Assembly: GCA_029931535.1 (NCBI GenBank) | Contig: JAQPZY010001495.1 | Span: 2,640,001 to 2,704,000 of the forward strand | Reading direction: 5' to 3' | Length of the DNA stretch: 64,000 bases | From: Margaritifera margaritifera | Taxonomy: Eukaryota; Mollusca; Bivalvia; Unionida; Margaritiferidae | Part shown: piece by piece, positions 49,707 through 60,244 of the stretch | Numbering within the stretch: position 1 is the first letter of the stretch | How the letters are laid out: each line of letters begins with the position of its first letter | Made by a program: the position numbers and the translations under genes | Notes under the pieces: model-generated | Told to the model about the DNA's origin: nothing | What the model saw: only the letters and a program-made list of their open reading frames with translations | Databases searched by the model: none

Positions 49707-50457
49707 ACGACTCTATGGTCTAAGAAAAATGTAACAGAAAGAAAGTGAAACCAACAAATCAAGTAAAAAAAATCAACAAGCAATTTATTACTAGATAATT
49801 AAAATGAAAAATCAAAAAAGTCACTTACAGTAATGTGTTTTGAAATCCTAATAATCCAATAAGAATGATTGTTCTAATCACAAGTCCTAAATATAGAATG
49901 TTCCGAATTCACGGCTGTGTCCTTGAATATTATGATGTGCTCATGGTCTCCAAAGTCCTGATGTACTAGAAATCTTGATGTGCTGATGTCAAAATGAAGT
50001 ATTCCAAAATCTCTGAATAAAATTAGTTAAATTCCAAAATCATTAATTAAAAATCCAAAATCCAAAAGTTTATGAGCACTGTTATAATCCAATGAATATT
50101 TAAAATAATTCCTCTCTTAGAATTTGGAATGAATTTTCACAACTGTAATAGCTCTTTACAAGACTGATGGTAATGTCAAAACTGAATAAATGTCCACCAA
50201 ACATGGCATATATAAAGATTGGTCACATGACAGAATGTTCTAGAATATGAGTCATCTTAATGGAATTTTTACTTGTAAACAAAAATCAACCTTGACCTTC
50301 AAATTGAGAAAACATATTGATCAAAACAACCTAATTCAAGGACACTAGTTAAACATGTTTTTCCTGATAACATTAAGATTTAAGCAAATATTAAAGTGAA
50401 GAAACATTTATAATTTCCTAAAATATTTATAATATTATATAAACATCATACATAACA
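49703..50457 (-). repeat. 3' LTR of Gmr1-like element
   Basis: 755 bp, beginning TGTTACGACTC and ending CATACATAACA on the plus strand, so the termini are the 5-bp inverted repeat TGTTA/TAACA. It is colinear with 55460-56214, with five substitutions: one at about 49929, three clustered at about 50026-50030 and one at about 50312. Confidence 0.97.
49784..49789 (-). promoter_or_regulatory. Candidate LTR polyadenylation signal
   Basis: AATAAA on the minus strand, about 80 nt from the element's 3' end. The same hexamer is in the 5' LTR at 55541-55546. The position suits the R/U5 part of an LTR. Confidence 0.4.
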
Positions 50458-50464
50458 CCTCCCG
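50458..50464 (-). promoter_or_regulatory. Polypurine tract of Gmr1-like element
   Basis: On the minus strand CGGGAGG lies directly against the 3' LTR, in the right place to prime plus-strand DNA synthesis. It is short for a polypurine tract; a longer A/G-rich stretch (AAATCTTTC on the same strand) is not continuous with it. Confidence 0.55.
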
Positions 50465-50595
50465 TCATAAAGAAAAAGAAAGATTTATGTAATAAAGCTT
50501 TCTTTTGAATATACATCTAATACTATAATAACCAAAATTACATAAGAACATGTTTTATGATACTGGACTTAATTACATCAAGCAATATTACATTT

Positions 50596-53500
50596 CTAGG
50601 CACGTGAGAGTGCATCTGCAATCACATTGTCTTTTCCCCTGATGTGTCTGATGTCAATGTTATATTCCTGCAATATCAAACTCCATCTCAACAATCTCCG
50701 ATTTTTATCTTTCATTTTGTTGATGAAAGTAAGGGGATTGTGATCACTGTACACAATAATTGGAGAAAGAGCTGAGGTAACATACACTTCAAAATGCTGT
50801 AAAGCCAATATCAAAGCCAAACATTCCTTCTCAATTGTGGAATAATTTTTCTGGTGCTTGTTTAGTTTTTTAGAAAAATAACACACAGGGTGATCCACAC
50901 CACTTTTGTCTTCCTGAATCAATACTCCACCAACCACTACATCACTTGCATCAACAGATAATTTAAATGATTGGCTAAAATTTGGTGCAGAGAGAACTGG
51001 TGCATTCTTAAGCATGGCCTTTAACTTGTCAAAAGATTCCTGACACTTGTCAGACCAATGAAATTTGGTTTTCTTACTCAATAAACTTGTCAAAGGTTCA
51101 GCAATTTTGGAAAAATTGGAACAAAATTTCCGATAATATCCAGCCATACCTAGAAATCGCATCAGTTGCTTTTTACAAATTGGAACTTGAAATTCAGAGA
51201 TAGCTTTGACCTTAGCTTCTATAGGTTTAACTTGACCTTGTCCCACAATATGTCCTAAAAATGTGACACAAGCATGGCAAAACTCACTTTTGCTCAAATT
51301 AATTGTCAGATTCGCATCGCTGAGTCGATCAAAGAATTTTCGAATGGTTTCCAAATGATCTTCCCAGGTGTTTTTGTAGATAATGACGTCATCGATATAA
51401 GCGTCACAATTATCAAGACCAAATGTTATCATGTTCATCAGACGTTGAAACGTTGCAGGCGAATTTTTCATTCCAAACGGCATGACTTTATATTGATAAA
51501 GTCCATCTGGAGTTACAAATGTTGAAATTTCTTTTGCCCTTTCCGTCAGTGGAATTTGCCAGAATCCTTTTAAAAGGTCAAACTTGGTGACATATTTAGC
51601 ATTTCCAATTTTATCAATGCAATCGTCCATTCTTGGGATTGGAAATGAATCAGTTTTGGTGACACTGTTGACTTTTCTATAGTCAGTACACATACGGAAT
51701 GTATTATCTGGCTTGGGAACAAGAATACATGGTGAACTCCAGTTACTTTTACTTGTTTCTATGAAATCATTCTCCAGTAAATACTGAATTTCTTTCTTCA
51801 AATAGTTCTGTTTGAGAGGATTCATCCTATAAGGATGCTGTTTCACAGGCGCAGAATCTACAATGTCAACGTCATGATAAATTTTACTTGTTCGTGTTGG
51901 AACATCAGGAAACAAGTGCTCATATTCATATAATAGCTGTTTTAGTTCATTTCTTTCCTGTTGTTGTAGATGTGAAAGTTTCTGGTCTAGGTTGTTCAAT
52001 ATTTCTGAATTCCGAAGATTGGTTATACCAGAGTCACTATAGTCTGATCGTACTCCATCGTTGATATCTTCACTGTGTGGGACAGGTACAACTAAATTAA
52101 CTAAATAATTAGCTGAGCTATCTCTGTCAAAATATTCCTTTAACATATTTATATGACAAAGTTGTTTCTGTTTCCGTCTCCCAGGAGTGTTAATGATATA
52201 ATTTAAGTCATTTACTTTCTTTTCAACGGTATAAGGACCATAAAATTTAGCCTGAAGAGGATTCTGAGATATGGGAAAGAGAGCCAGAACTTTGTCACCA
52301 GGTTTAAAACTCCTTTCCTGTGAATTTCTGTCATACCTTAATTTCATTTTTGACTGGGTAGTGTGAAGATTAGTTCTTGCTACTTCACAGGCCTTTGACA
52401 ACTTGTATTTGAAATCAGAAACATAATCAAGAAGATTAATCTTTGAATCTTCATTTGAAAGAAGTTTCTCTTTCAATAATTTCAATGGTCCACGGACAGT
52501 ATGACCAAAAACTAGTTCAAAGGGACTAAAACCCAACGACTCTTGAACTGATTCCCTAACAGCAAACAACAACAAATGAACACCCTCATCCCAATCCTTT
52601 TCTGTATCAAAGCAATATGATCGAATCATATTCTTCAAAGTTTGATGAAATCTTTCCAAAGCACCTTGACTTTCAGGGTGATAGGCAGAAGATTTAAACT
52701 GTTGGATGCCTAATTCATGCATAACTTGTTGGAAAATTCCAGACATAAAATTTGACCCTTGATCTGACTGGACAGATTTGGGAAGGCCAACAAGTGTAAA
52801 AAACTTCACCAAAGTTTTCACAATAGTTTTAGTTTTTATATTTCTCAGAGGAATTGCCTCTGGAAATCTTGTAGATGCACACATGATGGTCAATAAGTAT
52901 TGGTTGCCTAACTTGGTTTTAGGTAAAGGACCAACACAGTCTACCATTATTCTACTAAATGGTTCATCAAATGCAGGAATAGGTTGCAGATAAGCCTTAG
53001 GTATCTTCTGATTGGGTTTTCCTACCATTTGACAAGTGTGACAAGATCTGCAGTATTTAGAAACATCACTTTTGAGTTTCGGCCAATAAAAATGATTCAA
53101 GATCTTGTGATAAGTCTTACGGACTCCTAAATGACCAGCCAAAGGAGTTTCATGGGCTAAATTAAGAATTTCCTGTCGATATGACTTAGGAACAACAATT
53201 TGATAGCTCACTGACCACTCGTCACCAGCGGGTACCTCAGGTGGTCTCCATTTCCTCATAAGGACCCCATTTTTCACAAAGTAACACACTGGAACTTGTG
53301 TGGCTTCAGTTTCACTAATAGCCCTCTGAAACAAACAAGATATCTCGGGATCTTGCTCCTGTTCAACGACAAGGGATTGTCGTTTGTCACCCTGAGTAGG
53401 ACAAAGAGAATGAGTTGCCAAAAGAGGATCACTGTGATCAATACCATTTGATTGATCAATACCTGAGGAAAAAGTGACCTCATCAAAAAACTGACCAATA

Positions 53501-54378
53501 CATGTGCCAGCTAAAGGAATAATATCCTGATCAACATCACTCTCAAGAGCTCTTTTTGCCATAGCTCTAGTAACTGCACAAGCAGGGTACAAATCAGGGA
53601 TTTCAGTTTCGACAGGATCAACTTTCTGATCCAAACAAGGCTTGTCAGTTACAAGTGGATTAACCACAACCTTATCTCCAGCTAGGTCATTGCCTAGTAA
53701 TAAATGAACACCCTCTATGGGTAAAGAAGTCACTGCCCCAACAGTCACAGGTCCAGAAACTAAGTCTGATGCCAAATTTACACAATGAAGAGGAACATTT
53801 ACAAAGCCGCACTCAACTCCCTGAACAAGAACACTTTCACTTGAAGAAGACTTCTCAGACAAAGGCAAAGTACCTGACAATAAAAGACTCTGAGAAGCTC
53901 CAGTGTCCCTTAATATTTTAATTGGGATAGGTTTGGCAGAATCACCAATAAGTGATATAGAACCTTCTGACATGAATGGTTCATAAGCCTCTAAAATAGA
54001 ATCAGACTGGGGTTTGTTTGACCCAACAAATGTATTGCTTTCAATACAAGACCGTGACCTTGACCTCGTAGAAATAAGAGCATTTGGAAAAGCTCTGTCT
54101 TTTCTCTGTTGCTTATTTTTCAACTTGAAGCAATCAGAAATAACGTGCCCTTTCGTTTTACAATAAGTGCACGTAGGAAGAGATAAGGATTTCTGATCAG
54201 TCTTATCAGATGTTTGATTCCTAACAGTTGTGCTGTTGTGAACTTTGGAAGTACTCGAATGAGATTGAAATGGTTTTTTACCAGAAAACTGCTGAGAGGA
54301 CGACTTATTGCCAAATGAAATTTTGTGAGTCAAGGAATAATCATCAGCCATACGAGCAGCATTTTCCAAAGTTTCCAC
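50596..54378 (-). CDS. Pol polyprotein (CCHC, protease, integrase, RT, RNase H)
   Basis: An uninterrupted 1260-codon frame. Residues 70-83: CCHC zinc knuckle (CTYCKTKGHVISDC), the end of Gag. 158-160: protease active site DTG in LRDTGASQSLL. 409-449: integrase zinc domain, His409/His416 and Cys446/Cys449. Integrase core Asp480, Asp539 and Glu575, with 35 residues between the last two (DDE). About 695-750: C-terminal integrase module with FYGPYTVEKKV. RT follows, with YRKVNSVTKTDSFPIPR (about 900-916), FDLLKGFWQIPL and YIDD at 994-997. RNase H has Asp1143, Glu1185, Asp1212 and Asp1255. All catalytic residues seem present. Integrase before RT is the Gmr1-like hallmark. The ATG used is an internal one; in the element the frame continues from Gag, upstream of two stop codons. 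Confidence 0.95.
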   Translation of the reverse strand: METLENAARMADDYSLTHKISFGNKSSSQQFSGKKPFQSHSSTSKVHNSTTVRNQTSDKTDQKSLSLPTCTYCKTKGHVISDCFKLKNKQQRKDRAFPNALISTRSRSRSCIESNTFVGSNKPQSDSILEAYEPFMSEGSISLIGDSAKPIPIKILRDTGASQSLLLSGTLPLSEKSSSSESVLVQGVECGFVNVPLHCVNLASDLVSGPVTVGAVTSLPIEGVHLLLGNDLAGDKVVVNPLVTDKPCLDQKVDPVETEIPDLYPACAVTRAMAKRALESDVDQDIIPLAGTCIGQFFDEVTFSSGIDQSNGIDHSDPLLATHSLCPTQGDKRQSLVVEQEQDPEISCLFQRAISETEATQVPVCYFVKNGVLMRKWRPPEVPAGDEWSVSYQIVVPKSYRQEILNLAHETPLAGHLGVRKTYHKILNHFYWPKLKSDVSKYCRSCHTCQMVGKPNQKIPKAYLQPIPAFDEPFSRIMVDCVGPLPKTKLGNQYLLTIMCASTRFPEAIPLRNIKTKTIVKTLVKFFTLVGLPKSVQSDQGSNFMSGIFQQVMHELGIQQFKSSAYHPESQGALERFHQTLKNMIRSYCFDTEKDWDEGVHLLLFAVRESVQESLGFSPFELVFGHTVRGPLKLLKEKLLSNEDSKINLLDYVSDFKYKLSKACEVARTNLHTTQSKMKLRYDRNSQERSFKPGDKVLALFPISQNPLQAKFYGPYTVEKKVNDLNYIINTPGRRKQKQLCHINMLKEYFDRDSSANYLVNLVVPVPHSEDINDGVRSDYSDSGITNLRNSEILNNLDQKLSHLQQQERNELKQLLYEYEHLFPDVPTRTSKIYHDVDIVDSAPVKQHPYRMNPLKQNYLKKEIQYLLENDFIETSKSNWSSPCILVPKPDNTFRMCTDYRKVNSVTKTDSFPIPRMDDCIDKIGNAKYVTKFDLLKGFWQIPLTERAKEISTFVTPDGLYQYKVMPFGMKNSPATFQRLMNMITFGLDNCDAYIDDVIIYKNTWEDHLETIRKFFDRLSDANLTINLSKSEFCHACVTFLGHIVGQGQVKPIEAKVKAISEFQVPICKKQLMRFLGMAGYYRKFCSNFSKIAEPLTSLLSKKTKFHWSDKCQESFDKLKAMLKNAPVLSAPNFSQSFKLSVDASDVVVGGVLIQEDKSGVDHPVCYFSKKLNKHQKNYSTIEKECLALILALQHFEVYVTSALSPIIVYSDHNPLTFINKMKDKNRRLLRWSLILQEYNIDIRHIRGKDNVIADALSRA

Positions 54379-54399
54379 TTTCTGCTCGTCAAGATAGGT

Positions 54400-55292
54400 T
54401 TTAACATCACTATGGATGCACCTCTTGAACTCTTCAATTAATACGAGCTGTCGGAGGTTATCATAACCTTGATCAACTTTCTTGGCTGAGCACCACCTAT
54501 CAAATAGTTATTCTTTATCCCTTGCAAATTCGACATGAGTTTGTCAAGTTTCTTTTCTACAATTCCTAAACCTTTGTCGATATGCCTCTGGTACCAACTC
54601 ATAAGCTTTCAAGATGTACTCCTTAACCACATCATAATCAGTGCTTTGTTGTACTGATAGTGAAATGTAGACTTCACGAGCTTTGCCAATAAGTACACTT
54701 TGTAATAACAAAGTCCAATGCTGTCTGGGCCATTTCAAGTTTTCAGCTATTTTCTCGAAATGAAGAAAGTATTTATCTACTTCTTTTTCCTGAAAAGGGG
54801 GTACTAACCTAATATATCTAGTAACATCAAAACCTGAACTTGTGTTTAAAGGAGTGGAGTGTGCTCTGTTTGCCAGTTCTAATTCTCTTAACTTAAATTG
54901 CATTTCCCTTTCTTCTCTTTGCATCTGCATCTGCATTTGTATTTGCCTCTCTTCCTTCTGCATTTGTAGCTGCCTCTCTTCTTTCTCTCTCTCTCTCTCT
55001 GAATCTGAAGCTTTGCCAATTCTAAATCCATCTGGTTCTTTAACTCTAATTCCCTTTATTTCCTGTCAGAACCAGATACAGGCTTTCTCTTCGAACTTAA
55101 TGCACTACTATCAAAATTTTCCTTTCCTACTAAATACTGAATTAAAATAATCTTTATCTCCTGTTTTGTCAATGATACTTTTGCCTCAGATAGACTGTAT
55201 TTTCTGGCAAGCTCGAGCAACTCATCCTTTCTCATGCACTCTAACCCCTCCTGGGTAGGTTTTGAAATGAAATTCTGAACATTAGATGCCAT
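54400..55292 (-). pseudogene. Gag of Gmr1-like element, broken
   Basis: Gag starts at the ATG at 55292 and should run in frame into pol. It is interrupted by TAA at 55056-55058, a frameshift in the (CT)8 tract near 54988-55003, TGA at 54544-54546 and TAA at 54508-54510. After the frameshift, the remaining gag is in the same frame as pol. The first part has KDELLELARKYSLSEAKVSL, then comes a Gln/Glu/Arg-rich coiled-coil region (MQMQMQREEREMQFKLRELE), then a domain with YIRLVPPFQEKEVDKYFLHF and LLLQSVLIGKAREVY, which resembles the SCAN-like capsid fold of related retroelements. Gag would package the RNA in a cytoplasmic particle. This copy cannot make it without help. Confidence 0.85.
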
Positions 55293-55428
55293 TGTAAATG
55301 CTTCTTGGTTTCACACACAAAAAATGTCTCTATTAAAAATCTTTGCCAAAGACAAAAAAAATTCTCCGAGACAAAATCAATATGAATTTCAAAAATAACT
55401 TTAATATCTCTAAAATGCTTTAAAGAAA

Positions 55429-55454
55429 TTCAAATCCCAGAAGACGAGCCCCCA
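55429..55454 (-). promoter_or_regulatory. Primer-binding site, tRNA-Pro type
   Basis: Five bases inside the 5' LTR the minus strand reads TGGGGGCTCGTC, complementary to the CCA-bearing 3' end of metazoan tRNA-Pro, as in many vertebrate retroviruses. After three extra bases, GGGATTTGAA continues the match into the tRNA T arm. The extended match with a bulge is my comparison from memory of tRNA-Pro. Confidence 0.65.
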
Positions 55455-55459
55455 ATTTC

Positions 55460-56210
55460 TGTTACGACTCTATGGTCTAAGAAAAATGTAACAGAAAGAA
55501 AGTGAAACCAACAAATCAAGTAAAAAAAATCAACAAGCAATTTATTACTAGATAATTAAAATGAAAAATCAAAAAAGTCACTTACAGTAATGTGTTTTGA
55601 AATCCTAATAATCCAATAAGAATGATTGTTCTAATCACAAGTCCTAAATATAGAATGTTCCGAATTCACGGCTGTGTCCTTGAATGTTATGATGTGCTCA
55701 TGGTCTCCAAAGTCCTGATGTACTAGAAATCTTGATGTGCTGATGTCAAAATGAAGTATTCCAAAATCTCTGAATAAGTTCAGTTAAATTCCAAAATCAT
55801 TAATTAAAAATCCAAAATCCAAAAGTTTATGAGCACTGTTATAATCCAATGAATATTTAAAATAATTCCTCTCTTAGAATTTGGAATGAATTTTCACAAC
55901 TGTAATAGCTCTTTACAAGACTGATGGTAATGTCAAAACTGAATAAATGTCCACCAAACATGGCATATATAAAGATTGGTCACATGACAGAATGTTCTAG
56001 AATATGAGTCATCTTAATGGAATTTTTACTTGTAAACAAAAATCAACCTTGACCTTCAAATTGAGAAAATATATTGATCAAAACAACCTAATTCAAGGAC
56101 ACTAGTTAAACATGTTTTTCCTGATAACATTAAGATTTAAGCAAATATTAAAGTGAAGAAACATTTATAATTTCCTAAAATATTTATAATATTATATAAA
56201 CATCATACAT

Positions 56211-56214
<4 letters not shown>
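55460..56214 (-). repeat. 5' LTR of Gmr1-like element
   Basis: 755 bp; promoter-bearing LTR for minus-strand transcription. It is identical to 49703-50457 except at five positions. A TTTATATATG sequence at 55964-55973 may be the TATA box. Confidence 0.97.
55964..55973 (-). promoter_or_regulatory. Candidate TATA box in 5' LTR
   Basis: TTTATATATG on the minus strand, about 240 nt into the LTR, with the LTR's AATAAA about 420 nt downstream. Position and sequence are plausible; the start site is not known. Confidence 0.35.

Positions 56215-56276
<62 letters not shown>
56215..56276. repeat. (AT)n microsatellite, right flank of LTR element
   Basis: About 62 bases of TA repeats abutting the 5' LTR, the other half of the tract at 49639-49702. 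Confidence 0.95.
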
Positions 56277-56282
<6 letters not shown>

Positions 56283-58469
56283 TTGTGTATAAAATCTGTT
56301 TGGATTTACCAGCAACCTTCATTTAGAGAAAGAGCCTGAAATAATGCGATGCTTTTTTTAAAAAATCAGCTTCAAAGTCCTGCAAGGTATGGATAAAAAG
56401 AGAGGAAAATCACTTGGTAAGTCAAATAATGGATTCCGAAATGTGTTACCTTACCGTTCAGTCTGCAACGCACGGGAAGGAAATGCATAACATCTTAAAG
56501 TTTTACGACTTACAATTTTATTGAAAGCTGGTGATAGTTTTCGTAGCCTGCTTCCTCTATAGCTTTTGAGTTTCTACAATTTAATATTTTTTCTGTATTT
56601 TTTTGATTGAGATAGAAATATATTCATTATTGCCCACGAGTTTTTAAGAAATTTTTGTGTGGTTACCGACAATTATAACTTATATTCTTAGTCTATTTTT
56701 TTCTTTTTTTAAATGGTGTTTGAGTTTATTAATTGAATACTGGCTTGACCTCAGAGTTTACTTTTTGCTGTTTCCCAGGAGTAATTTTACCTTGAGCTAA
56801 AGAAAAGATACCTTGAGCTAAAGAAAAGATAACTTGAGATTGAGGAGGAGTAATATGGATGCATCCAAAGTTAATCGCCTAGTTGATGCATAGCAAAACT
56901 AAAGCATAGGTTAATTATTTCTATTAACACTGGCAATAAGTCCATGAATATAAAGTTTGCAAGGGCATTAAAACCAAAGATTTAGTTATGAATCAATATA
57001 TTTAATCTTCCTGGTGGACACACTAAGCGTGATACTTGTTTTATTTTTAAATGGAAGTTGTACACTATTAACAAAATTGTGTTCAACTTCAATTAAAAAC
57101 AAAAAATAAAAACAAACAAACAAACAAAAATTGAAGTGAAGTGGGCCAACAACTTTTGTTCGAACCTTTGTTGTTTCGAGTTTTCGAGTTGTAAGTCCAA
57201 CAAAACTAAGCAAATCATTTGAAGGATACCATTTATTTGAGGTATTGATGTTTGAGTTCTCGAAGTTAGACTTCACTCAAGTGCGTTTCATGCATTTTGT
57301 ACCCTAAGAAGAGTTAATAGAAGAGAACTTCCTATATCCAATTGTATATGAACTATCACAGTAATTTTAATGCCCACAGCTCTAAATAACATAGAGCCAA
57401 TGCTACATGCCAATACTAACTAGCTAATAAAATCTGATATTATCAGTGCTTGGATGGTACTTTGAAACCAGGGTTCATTTTATTAAATTAAACATGTCAT
57501 GCATGTGACTATTGTGGTCCAAACAATGGTTCGTACGATGATTTAATGTCGCATAATTGACTAAGCAAGTAAACGCTACAAATTTGACTTTATTCCTCTG
57601 TTTTAGATTTATGTGTTGAAGAGAATTTAGCTTTCTCTAATATATTATTAGTAATTTATTTATTTTCTTCTTTTAATTGTGGACACGCATACGAAAGATG
57701 TTGTTTTCTTTACTTCAAGACTTCGACCTAGAATTCACTGGAAATTTCAAGATATATTTTTATAAAATTAATGAATATTTCTCCTCTAATTTCTTTTCTT
57801 TTCTAAAATATTACTGTATTTGCTTAAATGGAAATATGATTTCAGACAACACTTTTTGTGCAAATGTGTGAGTCTTCTACAAAACGTTATGTGAATTATA
57901 GGCCACATCGTAGATATTTTTTTCAGATGGATACAATTGATTTGAATCACTACCAAGTACTCTTTGAGCGAAGAAGCGACTTAATATTATTTAAGAGTGC
58001 AAACAGTAATTCATTAGTAATTTGCTTTTTCAATCATTCTAACTTATATAGAGAGCGTAGTTGTCACATATGATACCTATATAAGACCAGTCGTCAAGTC
58101 AAATAATTACCCGGTCTCTTCTGTAGATTCATCGGATGAAGGCGTTCCTTGTATATGTCTTATTATTCGAGACACTTTTCGTGTCGTCCAAAATCTGGTT
58201 CTTTTGCTAATTTTCTGCCGCAGAAAAAGATTAAACAAGTAAACGCTAAAAAAGTGACCTTGTTCTGTTTAGTTGTTGTTGATGTATTTGCTTATATGCA
58301 TTTTTGTTGATTTAAAAAAAAATTATTTAATTTTTTTTCCAGTGGCTTGCAATGATTATATGAATCCATATTCCTTTGATGTAAATTCTCTTGATTTCCT
58401 TCATAATGTTAACTAGTCTCAACTTATTTCTGCCCACTTACATAAGTTTTATTCCGCCCCGCTAAATCC
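56277..58469. other. No supported gene
   Basis: AT-rich DNA. A short tandem triplication of CCTTGAGCTAAAGAAAAGAT lies at about 56790-56840. Two similar stretches, CAAGTAAACGCTACAAA (57565) and CAAGTAAACGCTAAAAA (58237), suggest an old segmental duplication about 670 bp apart. Confidence 0.45.
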
Positions 58470-60240
58470 AATTGTATTATAAAGTTGGAGTGGACGGTAG
58501 TAGACAAGACCGACGCGGTAAAGACAGAATTACAAAGGCAAAAAGGTGGTTGAAATTAAGCGCGATAAGAAACGTGAACTTCATACTGGTATTGACAATT
58601 CTTACTGTGAGAATGCTTAACATGTGATTGCAGTAGTGTACGGCCTCTACCCCTGTCGAGAGGCCGGCAACCTGGTCCATTTAATGGACGGCGACCTTAA
58701 CAGCGTACGGTAGACCACTTTGAAAACGCCATCAGAGGCCAAGGCTTTACGGAATCCCGCCGTAAAAAAATTACTGAATGGGAAAGGCGAGTCAACGAGA
58801 CAGATGTAACCATCAGCAACATGGCCGAGCTAGAAAGAATCCTCTGGTGTGTAGTTATATTGAAGGACGTAGCCGGTGATGATATTTATTGCCGGAGGGG
58901 GGGGGGGGCTGCAATAGAGCTCATCGTCTAAAACGGCCACTCCTGGCCAAAAAACTCTCCACTTTCCATCACTCTGTGAGCGAAGCAGCGTTGAGTACTA
59001 CGAGGGCGACACCTTGGACGCTATTCAGCGGATTACGGAAGGCGAGCCAAAGGCAGTTTGGGTTCTTGGCAGAGGAAACGACAAAAAACTAGATCCTAAA
59101 ATTGTGGAGAAGTTTATGCTGGCCTACGGTAGGTGCTTCAGAACCCGGGAGAAGCACCTGCAGATTATCAAGGTCTGCAGCAAGTGCACAGATAACTCTG
59201 ACGAGTTGGCGACCAAAGCGAGGCCTCGCAGCTGCTTGTGTTATTCGAGTGCGAAACGGCTGGAAACCAACCCTCGCGGCGATGCTTTAGGACATCCAGC
59301 TGGCATGCGTCGAGTTTGGAAATGGGGGTCTTTGGAATAACCCTTATGGTTACAAGGTGTCTGAGATTTTGAGACTGGACATGGCCGCCTGCTACCCCGG
59401 CAGTGTCTTGGGCATGGAAGAGTGTTCCCAATACTTTACCGTTTTGACCACCCGTGAAGCGGATAGACCCGGGTAGCTATTAACGGACCACTCACTCAAG
59501 ACCTAATGGAATTTACACAGCTGCGGTCGTGCCACCCAGTCATCCCCGGCTGGTTTGGACGTCACTTTAGCAAGTCTAAAGAAAATGAGACTGCCCGCAA
59601 CAAGCGCGGCTGGGCTGCAAATGCTCTACAACAGTTTATGGTTGAGAAGGGCGTGCTCATGTACCTCGAGGTGACCGAGACCATTATCTCCTATAAGAAA
59701 CGTACCAAAGTATGGCTTCCGCAGAACAAGGAAATTGATGGCATTATCATAGGTGACGTTTCAGCCAGTATTGCTAACGGATGCTAGCGCATGACGCGCC
59801 AGATAATTGCTGATTGGGGCGAGCTAAACATTTTCGTGCGCCACAGCCGTGCAACCAACTTCCGGGTTGGTTATGTCAAGGCGCCCCTCCGGGACATCAT
59901 TACTTACTGCAACGGCTCACAGCAGCAGTACACGCACCTCCGGGCCTCCATGCTTGGCTATGTTGGCATTATCCTTATAAGCATGCTGCAAAGGTTTCCT
60001 ACTGAGGCCGTACGGGTGGCGACGGACTTACATCAAGCGGAGCACCTGGCCTGTCTAGAAGGATGCGCTTCGCGTGCCAATGCAAAAGAAGAGCCCATTT
60101 GCCACGAATGCGCCGCCCTTGTATTCAAAGACCATGACAGCAAGCAACAGACTGTTTCTGGGAGAATGGAATGTTAAGGATGAGAAGCTTCTGGCCCCCA
60201 ATGACAGTGCAGCCTACATACTCAAGCCCGAGTATTAGAC
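58470..60240 (+). pseudogene. Family-B-like DNA polymerase relic (virus/self-synthesising transposon type)
   Basis: Coding remnants in a GC-richer block, in several frames. From 58720 to 59092 frames give GFTESRRKKITEWERRVNE and then DAIQRITEGEPKAVWVLGRG. At 59357-59440 comes VSEILRLDMAACYPGSVLG, like polymerase motif A (catalytic Asp at 59378-59380, followed by the CYP of DxxxxYP). At 59506-59784 are NKRGWAANALQQFMVEKGVL and GDVSASIANGC, with a TAG at 59785-59787. The frame then continues in phase to 60177 with WGELNIFVRHSRATNFRVGY and FPTEAVRVATD (Asp 60025-60027), in the place of motif C. At least one frameshift (about 59220-59290) and several stops are visible. The polymerase identity rests on these two motifs in the right order and is inference. 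There is no close family I can name. Confidence 0.6.
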
Positions 60241-60244
60241 ATCG

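Larger units (their letters stand above)
49703..56214 (-). mobile_element. Gmr1-like Ty3/gypsy LTR retrotransposon, near complete
   Basis: A 6,512-bp element on the minus strand: 5' LTR (55460-56214), primer-binding site, gag, pol, a short purine tract, 3' LTR (49703-50457). Pol order is protease, integrase, reverse transcriptase, RNase H. In ordinary Ty3/gypsy elements integrase is last; the copia-like order marks the Gmr1-like clade. The LTRs differ at 5 of 755 positions and start TG, end CA. Gag has three stops and one frameshift, while pol is open for 1260 codons. The insertion lies within an (AT)n tract, so the target-site duplication cannot be read. There is no envelope gene. Confidence 0.95.

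Noticed and set aside
58477..58680. 67-codon minus-strand frame at the edge of the GC-rich block
   Set aside because: No motif; it lies opposite the polymerase-like remnants.
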